A stretch of 64,000 nt of DNA. Source: Microbispora sp. H13382 (lineage in GTDB: Bacteria > Actinomycetota > Actinomycetes > Streptosporangiales > Streptosporangiaceae). Below the pieces are notes generated by a model that did not search any database, was not told the origin of the DNA, and worked only from the letters and a program-made list of their open reading frames with translations. Made by a program: the position numbers and the translations under genes. Every line of letters starts with the position of its first letter. Position 1 is the first letter of the stretch. This document shows positions 27,236 to 36,443 of the stretch, piece after piece. The DNA is taken from positions 62,001-126,000 of the forward strand of contig NZ_JABBXA010000014.1 of the NCBI RefSeq assembly GCF_014161445.1, written 5' to 3'.

Positions 27236-27736
27236 TGTTGTGTCACCCAGGTGTCATCAAAAGTGGCCCTCCCGGACCGTGCCGCCCGGTGACAGATGTA
27301 TGTCCAGCGTGTCACCGCATTCGAGGGGTTGCGAAGCCGGGTGGCGGGCCGTGTTCAAATGCGAATGGAATCTACGATGTAAAGGCGTGCGCTGAGGCCA
27401 GATCGCTTACTCGGGTGGTCGTCGATCGTCCGGGTCGCGCTCGCCCGAGCTGCCGCGGCGTGGAGACGCTCGGGCTCGACTTCCTCCCCGTGCCGTTTCG
27501 TCGACGCGGGGGTGTCTGCTGTAGTCCGCGGCGGCCTCTGCCTGAGTGAATCTGCCGGCGAGGACGCGTGGGGGTGGCGGTCCCTCCTGAGCGGACACTG
27601 CCGAGGTCGGGGCGGGCGAGGCCAGGGGGCATGCGGGCCGATGCCAAACTGCTTGCCAGCAACGAGTTTTGTTTCGGTGAAGCCTGGGACAGTTGTTTAT
27701 GCAGCGTAAGCAAAGCCGTTCCGGGCAGGTGGTTGT
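27236..27736. other. Gap with no supported gene
   Basis: About 500 bases between the tRNA-Pro terminator and the McrB-like gene. No open frame here has coding character, no repeat of the tRNA end is seen, and no integrase remnant is recognisable. Confidence 0.5.
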
Positions 27737-29920
27737 GTGGATTCCAGACAGGGTGAGATCGTCTGTGCAGCGGCCCAGAGGGTGTTCAGGACGGGCATCT
27801 TAACTGGTCAGTCGTCGTTTGCCCCCGCTCTCAAGGTGTGGACGTCTTCTACATCCTCAGAGCTATATGGGCGTTTTGTCGTAAACTTCGACGGCTCCGC
27901 TGATGAGTTTCTTGTGAAGCTCAAGCGGCAGATCTCCAGCGCCTCGGACGAGGCAGATGTGCTGGCGGCCGAGCTGCTGTACCTGAACATGCTGCCGTTG
28001 ACCGGCGCGACGATCGGCATCGACCGGAAGCTCGAGATCATCAAAACAGTGCTGTCCTGGACGTCGTATGACCTTGCGATACCGGCGGATCTGGCCGCTG
28101 CGGCGAGCCCTGGATACATGAAGGGCGGCCAGGCGTTCCTCAACTTCCGCTGGGCGCAGTTCGCCTTTCTCATCCGGGTCACCCGCAAGCTGCTCGAATT
28201 CCCTGTTGAGGAGCGAGAGCGCCTGCTGAACGATCCGTGGGCGTTCCGCGATCTGTCTCGATCGGTGCTTGCCGATCACGACGGTAAGTTCCGCGCTCGG
28301 GCCCAACTGCATGTCTTGCTGTTCCTGCTGTTCCCTGGGGTGTTCGTGCCGGTCTCTGTCGAGGAGAACAAGACTTCGATCAGAGACGCCTTCGCTGATC
28401 GCTTGCCCAGCACCTCTGGCGATGTCGATCGGGACATCCACGCCATCCGTCAGACGCTGAAGCGGGAGGCCGGTCACCCGGTCGATTTCTACGACGAGCC
28501 CTGGCTGTCGAAGTGGCAGCCTGCTCAACCCCGTGCCCAACGCGGCTGGCTGGTGCGTGGCGCGAACGTGAACGGCGCCAACGTGATCTCGCGTTGGCTC
28601 GAGGACGGTTTCTGCTCCGTCTCGTGGCGTGAGGCGGGTGAGGTCCGAGCAGGGGCCTCGCGGAAGGAAATCGAGACCGCCCTCGACGACGCGTACCCCG
28701 ACCACACGAACGAAGCCAGACGCGCTCACGTGCAGCAGCTGTGGCGCTTTCTGTCGGACATGCGACCGGACGACCTGGTGGCGACCCTGGACGGCGACAC
28801 CGTCTACCTCGGAAAGATCACGGGCGACGCCTACTACGACGACAGCGAGGGGCGTGAAATCGCACGACGACGACCAGTCGATTGGAACGTCACACGCACA
28901 TTGAGCCGCAAGGCTTTGCCGGAGGAAGCTCAGGCGAGGCTGCGCGACCGCCGTACCGTGGTCGACATCACCCGCGTCATGGCCCAGCTCGCCGAGTCGG
29001 CAGACATGGGCGAGGATGTCGCTCCCGACGTGGTGGCGGCCGATGAAACACGTCCCCTGGAGATACCCGAGATCACACCCGAAGCTGCGAACAGGCTGCT
29101 GTTGCCGTTGGACTGGTTGCAGGAGACCGCCGATCTGCTCGTGGCCAAGGGGCAGATGATCCTGTACGGCCCGCCCGGCACCGGCAAGACCTATCTCGCC
29201 TCTGAACTCGCCGAAATGCTGGCCGGCCCCGACCGGATGGACCTGGTCCAGTTCCATCCCTCCTACGGCTACGAGGACTTCATCGAAGGCTTCCGTCCTC
29301 GGCAGGCGGAGGGGGGCACGATCGGTTTCGAGCTCGTGCCCGGGCCGTTCAAACGGGCGGTCGAGGCGGCGGAGGGCGAGCCCACCAAGCCATTCGTCCT
29401 GGTCATCGATGAGATCAACCGGGCCAACCTCGCCAAGGTGTTCGGAGAGCTGTACTTCCTGCTGGAGTACCGCAATCGTGAGATCACCCTGCAGTACTCT
29501 CCGCAGGAGAAGTTCAAGTTGCCCAAGAACGTCTTCGTGATCGGCACGATGAACACGGTCGATCGTTCGGTGGCGCTGGTGGACGCGGCCATGCGCCGCC
29601 GGTTCGCCTTCCGCGCGCTGGCCCCCGACCGGCCGCCGATCGAGGGACTCCTCCGGCGATGGCTGACCAGACACAATCTCTTCGAGGCTCCCGCTCTCCT
29701 TCTGGACGAGGTGAACCGTCGGCTGGCCGACCCCGATAGGGCGGTGGGGCCGTCCTACCTGATGACCTCAGAGGCGGGAAATCGGCGAGGGCTGGAGCGT
29801 ATCTGGGCCACCGAAATCCTCCCGCTGCTGGAGGACCAGCTGTATGGCAAGGTCGTCGACGTCGAGCAGGAGTACGGCCTGCGGGTGCTCCTGGACGCGT
29901 TGAAGCTCGACCTGCCGTGA
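27737..29920 (+). CDS. McrB-like AAA+ NTPase of a type IV restriction system
   Basis: A 727-residue protein (GTG start). The C-terminal half is an McrB-type AAA+ motor: Walker A GPPGTGKT (478-485), Walker B VLVIDEINRAN (555-564), and the McrB GTPase mark MNTVDRS (605-611), then AAMRRRFAF. The N-terminal half is not the McrB DUF3578 fold. Residues about 1-250 are a helical module I do not recognise. Residues about 268-385 (GWLVRGANVNGANVISRWLE; GFCSVSW; DDLVATLDGDTVYLGKITG; RRRPVDW) look like an EVE/PUA-type modified-base reader. It overlaps the McrC-like gene by GTGA. It would recognise modified invading DNA and power cleavage by McrC. Confidence 0.85.
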   Translation: MDSRQGEIVCAAAQRVFRTGILTGQSSFAPALKVWTSSTSSELYGRFVVNFDGSADEFLVKLKRQISSASDEADVLAAELLYLNMLPLTGATIGIDRKLEIIKTVLSWTSYDLAIPADLAAAASPGYMKGGQAFLNFRWAQFAFLIRVTRKLLEFPVEERERLLNDPWAFRDLSRSVLADHDGKFRARAQLHVLLFLLFPGVFVPVSVEENKTSIRDAFADRLPSTSGDVDRDIHAIRQTLKREAGHPVDFYDEPWLSKWQPAQPRAQRGWLVRGANVNGANVISRWLEDGFCSVSWREAGEVRAGASRKEIETALDDAYPDHTNEARRAHVQQLWRFLSDMRPDDLVATLDGDTVYLGKITGDAYYDDSEGREIARRRPVDWNVTRTLSRKALPEEAQARLRDRRTVVDITRVMAQLAESADMGEDVAPDVVAADETRPLEIPEITPEAANRLLLPLDWLQETADLLVAKGQMILYGPPGTGKTYLASELAEMLAGPDRMDLVQFHPSYGYEDFIEGFRPRQAEGGTIGFELVPGPFKRAVEAAEGEPTKPFVLVIDEINRANLAKVFGELYFLLEYRNREITLQYSPQEKFKLPKNVFVIGTMNTVDRSVALVDAAMRRRFAFRALAPDRPPIEGLLRRWLTRHNLFEAPALLLDEVNRRLADPDRAVGPSYLMTSEAGNRRGLERIWATEILPLLEDQLYGKVVDVEQEYGLRVLLDALKLDLP

Positions 29921-31146
29921 GCGCCGTTCCCGTCATCGAGCTGACCGAGGCCTCGGCATCGCCGCCATGCGCTCTGACCACTGCGCAGGTGGCGACCCTG
30001 GTCCCCGTCCCCGACCTCGTCGCGATCGCCCCCACCGGCTCCGGCCTCTGGCGGCTCGTCGGCCGCCAGCGGGTCGGGACGGTGCGGCTGGGCATCGGCG
30101 AAGCCGCACTCGAGCTGCGCATCCACCCCAAGATCCCCGTCGATCACCTCATGTACCTGGTTGCGTTCGCCACGGGCTCGTCCGTCTGGCGGCATGGCCA
30201 GGTCGGCGTGGGCAAGGCCGACCTGCTGGTGGCTGCCGTGGCGGACGCCTTCGCCCGATCGGCGGAGCAGGCTATGCGCGGGGGAGTACTGCACGGCTAT
30301 GTCGCCCGTGAAGACAGCCTGACCGTCGTTCGTGGACGGATCCGCACCAGTTCTCAACTGTCTCGCAGACCGGGTCTCGCCGTACCGATCGAGGTTGCCT
30401 TCGACGACTACACGGCCGACATCGCCGAGAACCGGATCCTGCTGGGTGCCATCGAACATCTGCAGAGCCTGCCGGGTGTGTCGGCTCCCACCAAGGCATT
30501 GCTGCGCCATCTGGCTGCACGCCTGGTCGACGTTGTTCCGGTCCGCGCTGGCGCTGCTCCGCTACCGGCCTGGACCCCCAACCGCCTCAATGAGCGCTAC
30601 CTGCCGGCTCTGCGTCTTGCCGAACTCGTCCTCGGCGCATCGTCGTTTCAGCAGAAGGGCTCACCGGCCCTACAGGTCGACGGGTTCGTGCTGAACATGG
30701 CCGAGATCTTCGAGCGGTTCCTCACGACCCGACTGACCGAGCTTCTGCAGCCACACGGCCTGCGCTGCGCAGGGCAGCAAGGGCACCACCGCCTCGACCG
30801 CAGCGGCAGTGTGCTCTTCCGGCCTGACATCGTCGCCTACGGCAGAGGCAGACCGGCGGCCGTGATCGACGCCAAGTATCGGGAGCTGGGCGGGCCACCT
30901 CCCACCAGCCATCTGTTCCAGCTCATCTCCTACTGCACCGCACTAGGCATCCGAGACGGGCATCTCGTATACGCCGCGGGCGGTCCCGCCGCTATGCCGT
31001 ACCGAATCACACAGTCGGACATCACCGTAACCGCTCATGTGCTCGATCTCGCCCTGCCGCCCGAACAGCTCAATCAGGCGCTCCATCGGATCGCCGAAAT
31101 GCTCGCAACTGGCGGCTCGGGAGACCGCACGACCGCTACGGCATGA
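29917..31146 (+). CDS. McrC-like nuclease subunit
   Basis: A 409-residue protein. The N-terminal 250 residues match the McrC adaptor part (RLGIGEAALELRIHPKIPVDHLMYL; YTADIAENRILLGAI), which inserts into the McrB hexamer and stimulates GTP hydrolysis. The C-terminal part is a PD-(D/E)XK nuclease: Asp304 in LFRPDIVAYG and Asp318-Ala-Lys320 in AAVIDAKYRE, with Gln in HLFQLISYC. The GTG start overlaps the McrB stop by 4 bases, so the two form a coupled operon. Confidence 0.88.
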   Translation: MSAVPVIELTEASASPPCALTTAQVATLVPVPDLVAIAPTGSGLWRLVGRQRVGTVRLGIGEAALELRIHPKIPVDHLMYLVAFATGSSVWRHGQVGVGKADLLVAAVADAFARSAEQAMRGGVLHGYVAREDSLTVVRGRIRTSSQLSRRPGLAVPIEVAFDDYTADIAENRILLGAIEHLQSLPGVSAPTKALLRHLAARLVDVVPVRAGAAPLPAWTPNRLNERYLPALRLAELVLGASSFQQKGSPALQVDGFVLNMAEIFERFLTTRLTELLQPHGLRCAGQQGHHRLDRSGSVLFRPDIVAYGRGRPAAVIDAKYRELGGPPPTSHLFQLISYCTALGIRDGHLVYAAGGPAAMPYRITQSDITVTAHVLDLALPPEQLNQALHRIAEMLATGGSGDRTTATA

Positions 31147-31344
31147 TTTGGTGACTCACGGGGGCCCCGGCAACCGCGCTCGTCCGGCCACCCATCACGT
31201 CCCTTCTCAGAGCGGTCGCAGTGACCCGGCTGTACGACGGCCAAGAGAGCGCGCTTGGGTTGTCAGAAACGCCAACAGGAATGCTTGCAGTACAAGATTG
31301 ATTACTTAGAGTAGGGAGAGCTGTCAAGGATCAACGGGGGAGAC

Positions 31345-31725
31345 ATGGCATCGAAGACAGGGATGTCCGTCGCGCTGCTGGCCGGGGCGCTGGTTGTGGG
31401 GACGGTTGGATCGGCCTGGGCCGGCGCGCCAGGCTGGAGCGATGCTTACGGCGACGGCCGCGTGAGCGTGCCCGCGGACCGATCGACGATCAAGGTCTGC
31501 GATGGCAGGAAGGACAACGTGGCCTACAAGGCCGTGTGGCACAACGACAATCCCGTCGACGCGCGCAAGCCGTTCGAGGTGCGGGCGCCGCAGGGCGGCT
31601 GTGCTACCGACAGCTCCCTGTTCGGATCGGTCAAGGTCTTCAAGCTGTGCCAGGGGCAGATCGGTACGGACAAGCGTGTCAGGTGGGGTGCCTGCAGAGC
31701 GGCGGTGTGGCCGGGCGGCCGCTGA
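31345..31725 (+). CDS. Small secreted protein
   Basis: A 126-residue protein with ribosome site GGGGGAG and a clear Sec signal peptide (hydrophobic SVALLAGALVVGTVGSAWA, cleavage after AWA). The mature part of about 100 residues has four Cys (IKVCDGRK, GGCATD, LCQGQ, GACRA), suggesting two disulfides, and ends in a basic segment. It resembles small extracytoplasmic Streptomyces-type proteins of unknown function. It is not obviously linked to the McrBC genes upstream. Confidence 0.7.
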   Translation: MASKTGMSVALLAGALVVGTVGSAWAGAPGWSDAYGDGRVSVPADRSTIKVCDGRKDNVAYKAVWHNDNPVDARKPFEVRAPQGGCATDSSLFGSVKVFKLCQGQIGTDKRVRWGACRAAVWPGGR

Positions 31726-31768
31726 CCCAACCTGACGTGGGGGCGGCGCGACTGTCGTGGGCGATCGG

Positions 31769-31939
31769 TCAGCTGCCCGCGTCGCCCCCGAGCGTGTTCT
31801 GAATCTCGCCCTGCTTCTGCTCCACCACTGTCTTGATCAACGTCGCCAGGCCCAGCGCGACGCCAGCGATGATGGCAGTGATGATCACCCATTCGACAGC
31901 GGATGCTCCACGTGTAGGGGCGGTACGGGCGCGCTGCAT
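31769..31939 (-). CDS. Orphan Flp/TadE-like pilin
   Basis: A 56-residue protein from ATG 31939. The sequence GASAVEWVIITAIIAGVALG matches the type IVb (Flp) prepilin pattern: Gly before the cleavage site, Glu at +5 of the mature chain, then a hydrophobic helix. Flp pilins are processed by TadV and assembled by Tad ATPase/platform proteins; none of those is in this window. It could therefore serve a distant Tad locus or be a relic. An in-frame upstream ATG (32062) adds 41 residues without family resemblance and is not used. Confidence 0.65.
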   Translation of the reverse strand: MQRARTAPTRGASAVEWVIITAIIAGVALGLATLIKTVVEQKQGEIQNTLGGDAGS

Positions 31940-32628
31940 CCGAAGAGCCAGGCATGCTTGCAGATATATAACCCACGGGTGGTTCACGAGGCTCAACATC
32001 CTCCATGGCAGACACCAGGGACCCGGGGCGCGTGTGACACGTGGCCTCGGCGAGTCCTGCACTACTTGTGCTGATCGTAATGGAATTCTTACTCAGCGTA
32101 AACAACGCCTCTGAGTAGGTGGGAGAGACGCGTTCAGACTGGGCGTCAGGCCACCACCTCGCGGTTGAGGTGTGGTTCGCAATACGGGGCTGCTCGGCGG
32201 GCTGGTTGCTTGCGGTGGGGCGGGCTCAACACATGGCCCGCGCCGGCGAGTACACCTGCTCGGCCTCGACCCGCTAGATGTTGGAGTTCAGTCGGCCTGC
32301 TGCGCTGGTCGGATTCGTGTCTGACTGCGGGGACATCGCGACTACAAGCAGCAGATGTAGGCGCTGGTGCGCCGTGAAGAGGGTTCATCGATCTGCGGAC
32401 TGTCTGCTTGCGAGTTCCACTTGATCAGCTTGGCGAGCTGACCGGCTGCTCGCGAATCTGCTTGTCGTGGTTGAAGGACTCGGTCTTGTGGCAATCGCGG
32501 AACCGCTCGCTCCCACCTACCATCCATACCCCCATCGAAGCGAAGGATCGACGATGTCGCGGCACTGCGTTACGGCCAGACGAAAGATCTGTCTTTTCAA
32601 GCTGCGTCTCTAGGCGTAATGAGAAGGA
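31940..32628. other. Gap with no supported gene
   Basis: About 690 bases between the pilin-like gene and the STAND NTPase gene. Base composition is more mixed than in flanking genes, no frame looks coding on either strand, and no clear repeat or transposon end is seen. Confidence 0.45.
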
Positions 32629-35280
32629 ATGAGGTTCAAAGGCTGGCGGCGCATCGCTTACGGGGCATTTGTCATAGTTGCCTTGGCGCTGATGGCCGTG
32701 GTGGGCATCAGGACGGGCTGGTGGGAGGACTCGAAGGACGGGAAAGGCCCGGGCTGGGTCTGGCTGGAGCGGGGCAGCTGGATCGCTGGCATTCTCGGCG
32801 GGTTCATCGGCTATCTCTCCTGGCGGCTGAGCGCGAAGGCGCCGGTGGTGGGGGAGCCGGGCTCTGGAATCGTGCGAAACGACAGTGATGTGCAGCCAGG
32901 CACGCTTCCGTCAGCCGATGCAGGGGGGGTAACCGGTGGATCGGCCCAGGGGCGTCATGAGCTGTTGGATCGGCGTGATGCCCGCCAGGAGCTTCGAACG
33001 ATGCTGCTCAACGGGCCGTGGGGCGTCATTGTGGTGAGGGGGGAGCCGGGCATGGGGAAGTCGAAGCTCGTGAAAGTAGTGTTGGAGGACCTCAAGCGGA
33101 CCGCGCAAGGCCAGGACCACCTGCGGATTTGCGAGCATGAGGCTATCCCCGGAGTACGGCTAGACGTCAAGACACTCATTGATGACCTTGAGGGCACGAT
33201 CGGGCCAACGAGCGACATCCGCCCCGGGGAATCCTCGCTTGCGCGGTTCGAAGCGGCATTGGAAGCCCTGAACGAGGCGCCCGTCCTGATCACCATTGAG
33301 TGCGCCGAGAACCTGGTGGACCGAAACAGCAAGCATATAGTCGACTACGACCTGGACGAGGCGTTTGAGATTCTCGCGAACCGCCGGCACCGGGTGACGG
33401 TGTTGCTCGTCACACGTCTCTCTCCGAAGTCGCCAGGGAGCGGCACCTGGCCAGCCCGGGCCCACGTTGTCTCTGTCCAGGGCCTGCCGTACGAAGATTT
33501 CGTCACCTATCTCAGAGAGCTTGACCGCGACGACGTGCTTCACCTGGACAGGTTTCCCGGGGCGCTCGTTTTCTTCCACGACAAGCTCCAAGGCAACCTT
33601 CGCTTGGCCGAGCTGCTGTTCGCGATTCTGCTCGGCGATGGTATGGACATCGGGACCCTCCAACGGGAGCTGACCAGTTTGAAACCGAAGGAGGTGCCGC
33701 AGTGTCTGTCTGACCTGCTCATTAGAGGCCTCAAGCCGAGTCACCGCCGCGTACTGGAGGTGCTTGCCGCTTATGCGATGCCAGTTGAGCCTGCTGCTGT
33801 GGCGGAACTGGTGGCCGGAGAACTATCCGCGGACGAGGTCAGCGGCGCGCTCAACGTACTACAGGGCAGGCACATTGTGCACCGCACCTCGGATGAGCGT
33901 TACTGTCTGCCGTCGTCGGAGGTGGACTGGCTGCCGGAGGATGACACGGCCTGGAGCAATCTCCTGCTCGCCGCCGCGGACGCGCTGTGGCGGCGCGCGC
34001 CAAACGATCCGTCTGGCATACACGATCTCCAGCTTCATATCGCGGCGGTGAACGCGCTGTTGAGAGCCGGCCTCCAGGGATTGGCCTACATGCGGATGGA
34101 GTTCATTGATCGCGTACTCCGTAAATGGAACTGCCCATTCCTGCTGATTGAGCAGCGCGAAGCCGTCAGGGGTGCCATAGGGGACGGCCACACCGAAATG
34201 GCGAACGAGAACGCGCTCGGTGACCTCTACATCAGGCGCGGGCAGTCGATCAAGGCCGCTCAGGCGTATCACAAGGCCCTCGAGTACTCGGAAATCCTAA
34301 ACGATACCAGGAGTCGAACGAAGATTCGTGCAAATATGGGCATGATGTACTGGCAGCGAAACCAGATTGAGGAGGCTTGTCAGGCTTATAACCTCGTGCT
34401 CGAAGAGGCCCGGAACGAGGGCGATCTGAGGGTTCAGCTGAGCGCGTTCGAGGGGCTGGCGGATTGTCACCGGCGCTGGGGCCGTTACGACGAGGCTATC
34501 GCGTTCGCACAGCAGGCCCTCGCTGTGCCGGGGCTGCTGGAGTATCCGCACAGCGCCGACGCGCGAGCATACGCATCCTCCCGGACTGTCAAGATGGCGC
34601 TCAAACTATCCCGCTGGCACGCGGAGCTGGGGCATGAAGCCGACTCGAGACGTTTCCTCAACATCGCCGAGGAGGAGGTGGCCGGACACCGGGATGATTG
34701 GCTGAGGGTTGCCTGCCTGGACGGGTACGCCGACTGGTTGCTCGGCCGGTACGACATTACGGGAGCGATCAAGGCTGCGACCACCGCGGTTGAGAAGGCT
34801 TTGCAGGTGCACGACCCGGTTGTTCTGCTGCAGGCGCGGACCACTCTTTGCTTCGCACACCTAGTAAGGGGTGACTATCGCGGGGCCGCGCACGCCATCG
34901 AAGGCGCAGACCGTTACAGACAGGTAAGCCGTTCCCTCATCGTGCTGGCACTGCACGCGCTGGTCGCACGGCACCAATGGTCTGACAAGGCCAGCAGGCT
35001 CTTTGGACAGTTGCACAAGGAAGCAGCGGAGCGACTTCGGCTGGACGAGCGGGACTTCGCGGCCTGGTACTTTACGGCGTTTGCGATCTGCGGTCGTCGC
35101 TTGGACGACTCGGCTGACCTGTCCAAGGCCGTCGAAGCGTTTCGCAAGGCCAGGAGCCTGCCCACTCGCCCCACTCCGGGCCTGGTGCAGCGCATGAGCA
35201 CCCTCTTATGGGAGCTGGACAAGACAGCCCAGAGGCCGGGACGCCTGGTTCCGGTAATCGAGGTGGTAAACGCTGGATAG
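32629..35280 (+). CDS. Membrane-anchored STAND NTPase with TPR repeats
   Basis: An 883-residue protein. Two N-terminal transmembrane helices (about 9-28 and 49-67) anchor it. The NTPase domain (about 105-420) has Walker A VRGEPGMGKSKL (138-147) and a sensor region RHRVTVLLVTRLSPKS, followed by a winged-helix-like stretch (SHRRVLEVLAAYAMPVEPAAV; IVHRTSDERYCLP). The C-terminal half is helical with several TPR-like units (NALGDLYIRRGQSIKAAQAY; ANMGMMYWQRNQIEEACQAY; FEGLADCHRRWGRYDEAIAF). This is the STAND plan used by Avs-type defence proteins and AfsR-like regulators, but it has no effector domain other than its membrane segments. Convergent with a LuxR-type gene. Confidence 0.8.
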   Translation: MRFKGWRRIAYGAFVIVALALMAVVGIRTGWWEDSKDGKGPGWVWLERGSWIAGILGGFIGYLSWRLSAKAPVVGEPGSGIVRNDSDVQPGTLPSADAGGVTGGSAQGRHELLDRRDARQELRTMLLNGPWGVIVVRGEPGMGKSKLVKVVLEDLKRTAQGQDHLRICEHEAIPGVRLDVKTLIDDLEGTIGPTSDIRPGESSLARFEAALEALNEAPVLITIECAENLVDRNSKHIVDYDLDEAFEILANRRHRVTVLLVTRLSPKSPGSGTWPARAHVVSVQGLPYEDFVTYLRELDRDDVLHLDRFPGALVFFHDKLQGNLRLAELLFAILLGDGMDIGTLQRELTSLKPKEVPQCLSDLLIRGLKPSHRRVLEVLAAYAMPVEPAAVAELVAGELSADEVSGALNVLQGRHIVHRTSDERYCLPSSEVDWLPEDDTAWSNLLLAAADALWRRAPNDPSGIHDLQLHIAAVNALLRAGLQGLAYMRMEFIDRVLRKWNCPFLLIEQREAVRGAIGDGHTEMANENALGDLYIRRGQSIKAAQAYHKALEYSEILNDTRSRTKIRANMGMMYWQRNQIEEACQAYNLVLEEARNEGDLRVQLSAFEGLADCHRRWGRYDEAIAFAQQALAVPGLLEYPHSADARAYASSRTVKMALKLSRWHAELGHEADSRRFLNIAEEEVAGHRDDWLRVACLDGYADWLLGRYDITGAIKAATTAVEKALQVHDPVVLLQARTTLCFAHLVRGDYRGAAHAIEGADRYRQVSRSLIVLALHALVARHQWSDKASRLFGQLHKEAAERLRLDERDFAAWYFTAFAICGRRLDDSADLSKAVEAFRKARSLPTRPTPGLVQRMSTLLWELDKTAQRPGRLVPVIEVVNAG

Positions 35281-35305
35281 CCTGCGTCCCGCAGGAGCGT
35301 AGCGT

Positions 35306-35998
35306 TCAGCTTGATCCTGCAGTCTGGGCGGGAGCGGTCTTCATGCGGAGCCATCCTTGTTCCTGTGCTCGGATAATGGCCTCAATTCGGGTACGCACGC
35401 CCAACTCCTTATACAGCGACTGTAGCAGCCGGAACATCGCGCGTTCCGAGTAGCCAGCCTGTTCGGCGAGTTGGGCCACCGTGGCGCCGGCTGCCAGTTG
35501 TCGCAGCCAGGACAGCTGTTCCGGGGTAAGGGACAGTGAAGCCGTGTTGTTTGCGATCGAACCTCTGGCTAGGGCTGCGGAGACGGCTGCCGGAAGCACT
35601 GCCTGGCCGTCCATGGTCGCCTCCATCGTGCGTCTCAGCGTTACGGCAGTGACCCCACGCGGAAGCACGGACTGGGCTCCGTCGCAGACCGCTCTCACCC
35701 CCAGAGCAACAGAATCCTCCGCCAGTAACACGATTACGAAATGTGCAGCCTCTACCTTTCGGAGTCTGCCGAGCACTCCCCAGTCATGCTCGGACTCGAG
35801 TGTCATCAGCACGAGATTTTGCCGCCCTGGACGCGGCCATGACAGGACGTCCGGGGGCATCTCGACCGTGTAACCGGCCTCGGACAAGGCAGCGGCCACC
35901 CCCTGTTGGAACATGGGCAGGGGATCCACAACTGCGACATGGACGGTCACCGGTGACGCAGGATCCCTTCTCCGGAACGGCTGCAGCCGCTCGGTCAT
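35306..35998 (-). CDS. LuxR/NarL-type regulator with degenerate receiver domain
   Basis: A 230-residue protein starting at ATG 35998; an in-frame ATG at 36115 would add 39 unlikely residues. Residues about 15-125 have the shape of a receiver domain (VTVHVAVVDPLPMFQQGVAAAL), but the phospho-acceptor position is not an Asp (NLVLMTLESEHD), so phosphorylation is doubtful. Residues about 160-225 form the HTH (LTPEQLSWLRQLAAGATVAQ; LAEQAGYSERAMFRLLQSLY; KELGVRTRIEAI). It is convergent with the STAND gene, 25 bases apart, and may control neighbouring accessory genes. Confidence 0.8.
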   Translation of the reverse strand: MTERLQPFRRRDPASPVTVHVAVVDPLPMFQQGVAAALSEAGYTVEMPPDVLSWPRPGRQNLVLMTLESEHDWGVLGRLRKVEAAHFVIVLLAEDSVALGVRAVCDGAQSVLPRGVTAVTLRRTMEATMDGQAVLPAAVSAALARGSIANNTASLSLTPEQLSWLRQLAAGATVAQLAEQAGYSERAMFRLLQSLYKELGVRTRIEAIIRAQEQGWLRMKTAPAQTAGSS

Positions 35999-36191
35999 AG
36001 GCGCGCGCTGGCAGCTGGGCACGAACGGGATCAAGCCTAGAGATGGAGCTCCGCCGAGCGCCCCTGATCGGGACTGCTTGCTTGCAGGGGTCTGCCGCAT
36101 GTTTGTCAGGTCCACGCCGGGATCTGTCGTGGACCTGCGGATGGGTGCCTACCTAGCGTCGAGACGTAGGCGATCCAGCTGGGAGGTCTCG

Positions 36192-36443
36192 ATGGTTTAC
36201 GACGACGACACCAGCCAACCAGATGCGCACATCATCGGCGCTGACGAATGGGTGCAGGCCGACGAGAACAGGGAGGTATCTCCTGCGAACCGCAAGCTCA
36301 TTATCGATCTGTACAGGGAGGACCCGACACTAGGGGCGCTGGGCATCCGCGACCGTCTAAAAGCTCGCGGCCACAATGTGCCGCTGGAAGACATTAGAAC
36401 GGTACTCGCCCCGTTGAGGTCGGCCGACCAGAAGCAGGGCTGA
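36192..36443 (+). CDS. Small helical protein of unknown role
   Basis: An 83-residue acidic protein with ribosome site GGGAGG seven bases before ATG 36192. The C-terminal part (NRKLIIDLYREDPTLGALGI; RDRLKARGHNVPLEDIRTVL) looks like a small winged-helix or HTH fragment, as seen in transposon-associated HTH domains. No catalytic residues. It precedes the mobilisation genes by about 450 bases. Confidence 0.6.
   Translation: MVYDDDTSQPDAHIIGADEWVQADENREVSPANRKLIIDLYREDPTLGALGIRDRLKARGHNVPLEDIRTVLAPLRSADQKQG

Noticed and set aside
27863-29674. 603-codon minus-strand frame opposite the McrB gene
   Set aside because: No recognisable domains, while the plus-strand frame carries Walker and McrB motifs.
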